From positions 1 to 17,401 of the forward strand of contig JBKJZO010000154.1 in the NCBI GenBank assembly GCA_046715235.1: DNA of 17,401 nt, in the 5' to 3' direction. A program made the translations under genes and the position numbers. The number at the start of each line of letters is the position of its first letter. Positions within the stretch are counted from its first letter, which is position 1. Positions 14,385 through 17,401 of this stretch are shown piece by piece. This DNA comes from JBKJZO01 sp046715235 (GTDB lineage: Bacteria > Actinomycetota > Actinomycetes > BP-191). The notes below the pieces were generated by a model, which did not search any database, was not told the origin of the DNA, and saw nothing but the letters and a program-made list of their open reading frames with translations.

Positions 14385-15548
14385 ATGACTTTCGAGCTCT
14401 ACCGCCTGAGCGAGGAGCACGAACTTCTGCGCGACGCCGTCCGCTCCCTGGCCGAGAAGGAGATTGCGCCTCGCGCCGCGGCGATCGATGAGTCGGCTGA
14501 GTTCCCGTGGGACGTCTTCGAGCATCTGAAGCGCGCTGAGCTGCTCGCCGTACACATTCCCGAGGAGTACGGCGGACCTGGAGCCGACGCCATCGCGAGC
14601 GCGATCGTCGTCGAGGAGATCGCGCGGGTCTGCGCGTCGTCGTCACTGATCCCCGCGGTCAACAAGCTCGGGACGCAGGGCATGCTGCTGGTGGGAAGCG
14701 AGGAGCTCAAGCGCACCTACCTGCCGCGGGTTGCGAGCGGCGAGGCTTTGATCAGCTATGCGCTGACCGAGCCCGGGTCGGGATCCGACGCGGCGGCGAT
14801 GAGGACGCGTGCCGTGCCCGACGGCGACGGCTGGGTGCTCAACGGGTCGAAGCGCTTCATCACCGGGGCAGGGGTATCGACGCTCTACACCGTGATGGCC
14901 GTGACCGATCCCGAGGCGGGCTCGCACGGCATCTCGGCGTTCGTCGTCGAGTCGACCGACCCCGGGTTCAGCGTCGGCCGGCACGAAAAGAAGATGGGCA
15001 TCCGTGGCTCGCCGACGGCCGAGATCCAATTCGACGACTGCCGGATCCCCGGCGACCGCATCATCGGCGACCCCGGCACCGGCTTCGCTACCGCGCTGCG
15101 CACTCTTGACCACACCCGGCTCACCATCGGCGCGCAGGCACTCGGCCTCGCCCAGGGTGCGCTCGACTTCGCGTCGGCGTACGTGCAGGAGCGCCAGCAG
15201 TTCGGGCACCCCGTCTCGGAGTTCCAGGGGGTGCAGTTCATGCTCGCCGATATGGCGATGCATATCGAGGCAGCCCGTCATCTCATCTACGCCGCCGCGG
15301 CGAAGGCCGAGCGGGGGGAGCCTGACCTCACTTTCGTGTCGGCGGCCGCGAAGTGTTTCGCGTCCGATGTCGCGATGTCGGTGACGACCGACGCCGTACA
15401 GCTGCTGGGTGGCTATGGCTATGTCCAGGAGTACCCGGTCGAGCGGATGATGCGCGACGCGAAGATCACCCAGATCTACGAGGGGACCAACCAAATCCAG
15501 CGGGTCGTCATGGCCCGCGAGTTGCTCAAGAGGCCGCCCCGCCGCTGA
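14385..15548 (+). CDS. Acyl-CoA dehydrogenase, FadE25-like
   Basis: FAD-dependent acyl-CoA dehydrogenase of 387 residues, first oxidative step of fatty-acid beta-oxidation; cytosolic. Seen: LAEKEIAPRAAAIDESAEFPWD, HIPEEYGGPGADAIASAIVVEEIARV, ASSSLIPAVNKLGTQG, YALTEPGSGSDAAAMRTRA (FAD/substrate block), YTVMAVTDPEAGSHGISAFVVE, KKMGIRGSPTAEIQFDDCRIPGDRIIG, LDHTRLTIGAQALGLAQGALD, FQGVQFMLADMAMHIEAARH, and YEGTNQIQRVVMAREL with catalytic base Glu366. From memory these blocks closely follow mycobacterial FadE25. It differs clearly from the other dehydrogenase at 7795. ATG 14385 has only a weak G-rich Shine-Dalgarno (GGGGTGG) upstream. The FHA gene ends 63 bp before; a 15-bp palindrome lies between. 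Confidence 0.93.
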   Translation: MTFELYRLSEEHELLRDAVRSLAEKEIAPRAAAIDESAEFPWDVFEHLKRAELLAVHIPEEYGGPGADAIASAIVVEEIARVCASSSLIPAVNKLGTQGMLLVGSEELKRTYLPRVASGEALISYALTEPGSGSDAAAMRTRAVPDGDGWVLNGSKRFITGAGVSTLYTVMAVTDPEAGSHGISAFVVESTDPGFSVGRHEKKMGIRGSPTAEIQFDDCRIPGDRIIGDPGTGFATALRTLDHTRLTIGAQALGLAQGALDFASAYVQERQQFGHPVSEFQGVQFMLADMAMHIEAARHLIYAAAAKAERGEPDLTFVSAAAKCFASDVAMSVTTDAVQLLGGYGYVQEYPVERMMRDAKITQIYEGTNQIQRVVMARELLKRPPRR

Positions 15549-15635
15549 CGAGAGCTGCGCACGGCCAGCCACCAGGACTGGGCTTGAGTTCGTGTCGGGG
15601 ATTGTGAATGGACCGGACCCCCACCATCAATGCGG

Positions 15636-16181
15636 TCAGCGCTGCACGACCGCCACGATCGCGGCCAGAAGGATCAGCACCGGTGGGGCCACCATGACCG
15701 GGAGTACCCAACGCGGCCGCGGCGGCGTCATGTCCTCGCCCGTCCGTGGGTCGAGTACCTGGGTGTCGGGTCGGCGGGCCAGTCGGCCAAACGCCACGGC
15801 CAACGCGGCGAGCATGGCCAGTCCGAGTAGTACCGAAGCGGAAGCCGGCAGGTGCAGAGGCGCACGCTGCCCGGAGGTCGCTGCGCGCAGGCCGTCGAGC
15901 AGGAGCCAGGTACCGACCCAGCCGCCGATCCCGTACGCCGCGGTGCTCCACGTGAGGATGCTGCGCCATAGGGGAACAGAGCTGTCGGGTCCGCCCAGCG
16001 CCGCGGCGATCTCGTCGGCGTACGCCTGAGGCGATCCGAACGACTCCCGCGGACTCTCACCTGTCTCCGTGAGGTGGCTGTGCATCTCGGCGAGTGCCTC
16101 GGCGATCTTCGGGCCCGGCACGCCGCGCATACGTAGAGCGAATAGGAGTTCGTTGCTGTAGGTCTGAACTTCGGTCGTCAT
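15636..16181 (-). CDS. HAAS-domain (DUF1700-like) transmembrane protein paired with PadR
   Basis: 181 residues. A helical N-terminal domain at about 5-62 (YSNELLFALRMRGVPGPKIAEALAEMHSHLTETGESPRESFGSPQAYADEIAAAL) matches the HAAS pattern, in which a short helical bundle ends in 'FGsPxxyAdei'. Three membrane helices follow at about 77-98, 113-134 and 158-179; the loop between the last two carries RRPDTQVLDPRTGEDM. Such genes commonly follow a padR gene and are thought to act with it, perhaps as a membrane partner. The ATG overlaps the TGA of padR, so the two are co-translated. The cytosolic N-terminus and TM topology are inferred from charge. Function beyond the pairing is unknown. Confidence 0.83.
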   Translation of the reverse strand: MTTEVQTYSNELLFALRMRGVPGPKIAEALAEMHSHLTETGESPRESFGSPQAYADEIAAALGGPDSSVPLWRSILTWSTAAYGIGGWVGTWLLLDGLRAATSGQRAPLHLPASASVLLGLAMLAALAVAFGRLARRPDTQVLDPRTGEDMTPPRPRWVLPVMVAPPVLILLAAIVAVVQR

Positions 16182-16522
16182 GCGGTCACACTCCCCGACG
16201 TAAGCAGACCGCCGGCCCGCTCGGTGAAGGTCAGCCAGTTGGTGGTGCGCTCGCGGAGCGCGGCCCGGCCCGCGGGCGAGGCGGCGAAGAACTTGCGTCC
16301 CGGCCCGCCGTCTCCCTCACGCCAGGCGGAGGTGACCAACCCCTCCTGCTCGAGGCGAGTGAGGACTGGGTACAACGTGCCGCCCTTGACCGTGCCAAGA
16401 CCGGCGGCCTTCAGTCGCTGCGCGACCGCGTAGCCGTAGGTCTCCTCATCTGCAACGAGCGCGAGAACGCACAGCGAGAGCACGCCGCGCATCCACTCCG
16501 CGGGCCACTGCTGTTCTTCCAT
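16178..16522 (-). CDS. PadR-family transcriptional regulator
   Basis: Winged-helix repressor of 114 residues. MRGVLSLCVLALVADEETYGYAVAQRLKAAGL at 11-42 (helices 1-2 with YGY), GTVKGGTLYPVLTRLEQEGLVTSAW at 43-67 (recognition helix and wing start), then EGDGGPGRKFFAASPAGRAAL at 69-89, the PadR wing with (R)KFFxxSPxG. A short C-terminal helix follows, as in the small subfamily-2 PadRs. The ATG at 16522 has no Shine-Dalgarno but a TANNNT hexamer 7 nt upstream, so it looks leaderless. An inverted repeat covers that promoter, pointing to autorepression. It overlaps the downstream HAAS gene by 4 nt. The inducer is not evident. Confidence 0.93.
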   Translation of the reverse strand: MEEQQWPAEWMRGVLSLCVLALVADEETYGYAVAQRLKAAGLGTVKGGTLYPVLTRLEQEGLVTSAWREGDGGPGRKFFAASPAGRAALRERTTNWLTFTERAGGLLTSGSVTA

Positions 16523-16524
16523 GG

Positions 16525-16558
16525 ACTAGACAGTACGACAGTCTAGTTGGCCTGACAA
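16525..16558 (-). promoter_or_regulatory. padR promoter with embedded inverted-repeat operator
   Basis: On the minus strand, TTGTCA (-35, 16558-16553), a 17-bp spacer, TACTGT (-10, 16535-16530), then 7 nt to the padR ATG. The inverted repeat ACTAGAC-N9-GTCTAGT occupies 16525-16547, covering the -10 and reaching to 2 bp from the ATG. This geometry fits an autorepressed leaderless promoter. The arms are perfect over 7 bp. Confidence 0.72.
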
Positions 16559-16632
16559 CCTATTCGTCGCTGAGGTGTCGTCGCATGCTGAGAGTTTGTG
16601 CAAGCTGCCGCTTCGTGTTCCATTTCCACGAT

Positions 16633-16649
16633 TCCCACAGCATGTGGGA
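16633..16649. repeat. Inverted repeat in the noncoding stretch 16559-16814
   Basis: TCCCACA-gca-TGTGGGA: a perfect 7-bp inverted repeat with a 3-bp centre, in the 256-bp gene-free stretch between the padR promoter and the small gene at 16815. The surrounding 60 bp are less GC-rich than the window. It could be an operator or a hairpin; the rest of the stretch shows no ORF, tRNA or clear promoter. Confidence 0.4.
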
Positions 16650-16814
16650 TTTCGACTGATTTCACTCTGGTGTGCCGACGGATCGGTGCTTACCCTTGCC
16701 CTAACCCCGCGGAACGCGCTGCGGGTACCACGGCGTTAAGACATCAGCGCCAGGCCGCTCTAGCGCTTCCCACGCGGCCGGGTGCGTCACGGGGACGTGG
16801 CAGGGGATTTACTG

Positions 16815-17147
16815 ATGACCGACCAACTGACGCCCGACCATCTGACGCCCGACCAACTGACGCCGGATCTGGCGCTTATCCAGCGCGCGGGAGACGCCGA
16901 CGAGATGGCCACCGTTGCGCTCCGCCACGCCCGTGCGGTCGCGGTGCTCGCCGCCTCGGAGCTGGCTTACCTGAACAACCGCAACGAAGTGCTGGCCGAC
17001 GCCACGCTTCGGGCCAGTCAGGACGTCCTGGAGGCTCGGATCGCCCTGTGTCACGCCCTCGCCGCGCGCGGCCTTCGACCGCCCGCCGAGCATCTGGTGC
17101 TCGACGAGATGGTTGCGTCGATGTACATCGGCATCGCCGGCGGCTGA
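16815..17147 (+). CDS. Hypothetical helical protein with N-terminal LTPD repeats
   Basis: Not recognised. 110 residues. The N-terminus holds three LTPDx pentapeptides (residues 5-19), encoded by a 15-bp tandem repeat. The rest is probably all helical: LIQRAGDADEMATVALRHARAVAVLAASELAYLNNRNEVLADATLRASQDVLEARIALCHALAARGLRPPAEHLVLDEMVAS, with regular hydrophobic spacing. There is a single Cys (79), no signal peptide and no membrane helix. ATG 16815 was chosen for AGGGGA 7 nt upstream; an in-frame ATG at 16782 lacks one. It is convergent with the HNH gene, 48 bp apart. Confidence 0.65.
   Translation: MTDQLTPDHLTPDQLTPDLALIQRAGDADEMATVALRHARAVAVLAASELAYLNNRNEVLADATLRASQDVLEARIALCHALAARGLRPPAEHLVLDEMVASMYIGIAGG
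16827..16871 (+). repeat. 15-bp tandem repeat, three units, in frame
   Basis: Units at 16827-16841, 16842-16856 and 16857-16871. The first two share CTGACGCCCGACCA and differ only in the last base (T or A); the third has diverged after CTGACGCC. A half-unit (ACCGACCAA) precedes them at 16818-16826. The unit length is a multiple of 3, so copy-number change would keep the gene in frame. Confidence 0.8.
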
Positions 17148-17195
17148 AGTCGGCGCTGCCGCGTTCCGGCTGCGCCGTGGGACCGCTTCGGGCGG

Positions 17196-17401
17196 CTAGG
17201 GCGGATACGCCGACCAGGTGCCGTCGCGGTTGCGGATGAGGGTCCAGCCGCCTTCGTGGACGTAGCGGTGATGGGCGGGGCAGACGAGGGCGTAGTTGGC
17301 GAGGTCGCTGCGGCCGCCGAAGAGCCAGAAGATGAGGTGGTGGGCGTCGCACCGGTCGTGCGGGACGTGGCAGCCGGGGAAGACGCACTGCTTGTCGCGG
17401 A
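17196..17401 (-). CDS. HNH endonuclease, 13E12/DUF222-HNH family, C-terminal fragment (5' part outside window)
   Basis: The minus-strand frame from the window edge to TAG (17198-17196) encodes about 67 residues: RDKQCVFPGC, then RCDAHHLIFWLFGGRSDLANYALVCPAHHRYVHEGGW, then LIRNRDGTWSAYPP. This is the HNH/zinc-knuckle end of the large actinobacterial 13E12-repeat family, with CxxxxC, DAHH, N and CxxHHRxxH ligands in the expected order. It has no start inside the window. Family members usually carry a DUF222 domain upstream of this part, and many genomes hold several dispersed copies. The role is unclear; a DNase activity is inferred from the motif. Confidence 0.86.
   Translation of the reverse strand, partial: RDKQCVFPGCHVPHDRCDAHHLIFWLFGGRSDLANYALVCPAHHRYVHEGGWTLIRNRDGTWSAYPP

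Noticed and set aside
15549..15635. Possible terminator in the gap between two convergent genes (GGGG...CCCC near 15597-15622)
   Set aside because: The arms are short, separated by about 18 nt, with no stable stem or U tract.
16094..16546. Plus-strand frame opposite padR and the HAAS gene
   Set aside because: Antisense shadow of a well-supported PadR gene; no Shine-Dalgarno and no domain.
16876..17388. A 170-codon minus-strand frame across the small gene and the HNH region
   Set aside because: Pro/Arg-rich and out of frame with the HNH motif; the HNH frame ends at 17196 and explains the right end better.

Overview
This is chromosomal DNA from a GC-rich actinomycete. The support is strong G/C third-position bias in every real frame, many GTG starts, several genes that look leaderless (a TANNNT -10 hexamer 6-7 nt before the start codon), a BirA without an N-terminal DNA-binding domain, an FadE25-like acyl-CoA dehydrogenase, an FHA protein with a LuxR-like tail, and a 13E12-type HNH nuclease. 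The genus cannot be fixed from this window. From memory, the order accD - birA - membrane PH protein, with an FadE25-like gene further along, resembles the mycobacterial accD5/birA/Rv3278c/fadE25 neighbourhood, so this looks like a core lipid-metabolism locus with other cassettes between its parts.

Layout. (1) 1-2319: an acyl-CoA carboxylase beta gene (AccD5/PccB type, minus strand, leaving the window on the left) diverges from birA, the biotin ligase that would biotinylate the carboxylase's partner subunit. The carboxylase frame has an internal TAA at 193-195, where the family has Tyr, and then stays open with recognisable family sequence to base 1. (2) 2327-4304: a secreted GerMN-Gmad2 protein, a two-helix membrane PH-domain protein and a protein of unknown function. 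(3) 4367-8952: an overlapping operon of enoyl-CoA hydratase (AUH/LiuC-like), HMG-CoA lyase and a second, intact carboxylase beta subunit, followed across a 163-bp gap with AT-rich repeats by an acyl-CoA dehydrogenase. The set reads as the lower leucine pathway. However, the biotin-carboxylase/BCCP subunit is not here, and the dehydrogenase has the general catalytic Glu arrangement rather than that of isovaleryl-CoA dehydrogenase.

(4) 8995-11731: a palindrome very close to the DasR/NagR operator, then nagA (GlcNAc-6-P deacetylase), a stand-alone double-SIS protein (GlmS isomerase half, probably a NagB-II glucosamine-6-P deaminase) and an unknown 159-residue protein. All three overlap at stop/start and form a GlcNAc utilisation operon. 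(5) 11701-14321: UDP-glucose dehydrogenase and a small secreted protein on the minus strand, divergent from an FHA-HTH protein. (6) 14385-15548: an FadE25-like acyl-CoA dehydrogenase behind a perfect 15-bp palindrome.

(7) 15636-16558: a padR plus HAAS membrane protein operon, with an inverted repeat embedded in a near-ideal leaderless promoter. (8) 16559-17401: a noncoding stretch with a palindrome, a small unknown protein with an N-terminal 15-bp tandem repeat, and the C-terminal end of an HNH endonuclease entering from the right edge.

No tRNA, rRNA, CRISPR array, transposase or prophage was seen. The items most worth a second look are the nonsense codon in an AccD5-like gene, the unknown third gene of the GlcNAc operon, and several precise operator-like palindromes.
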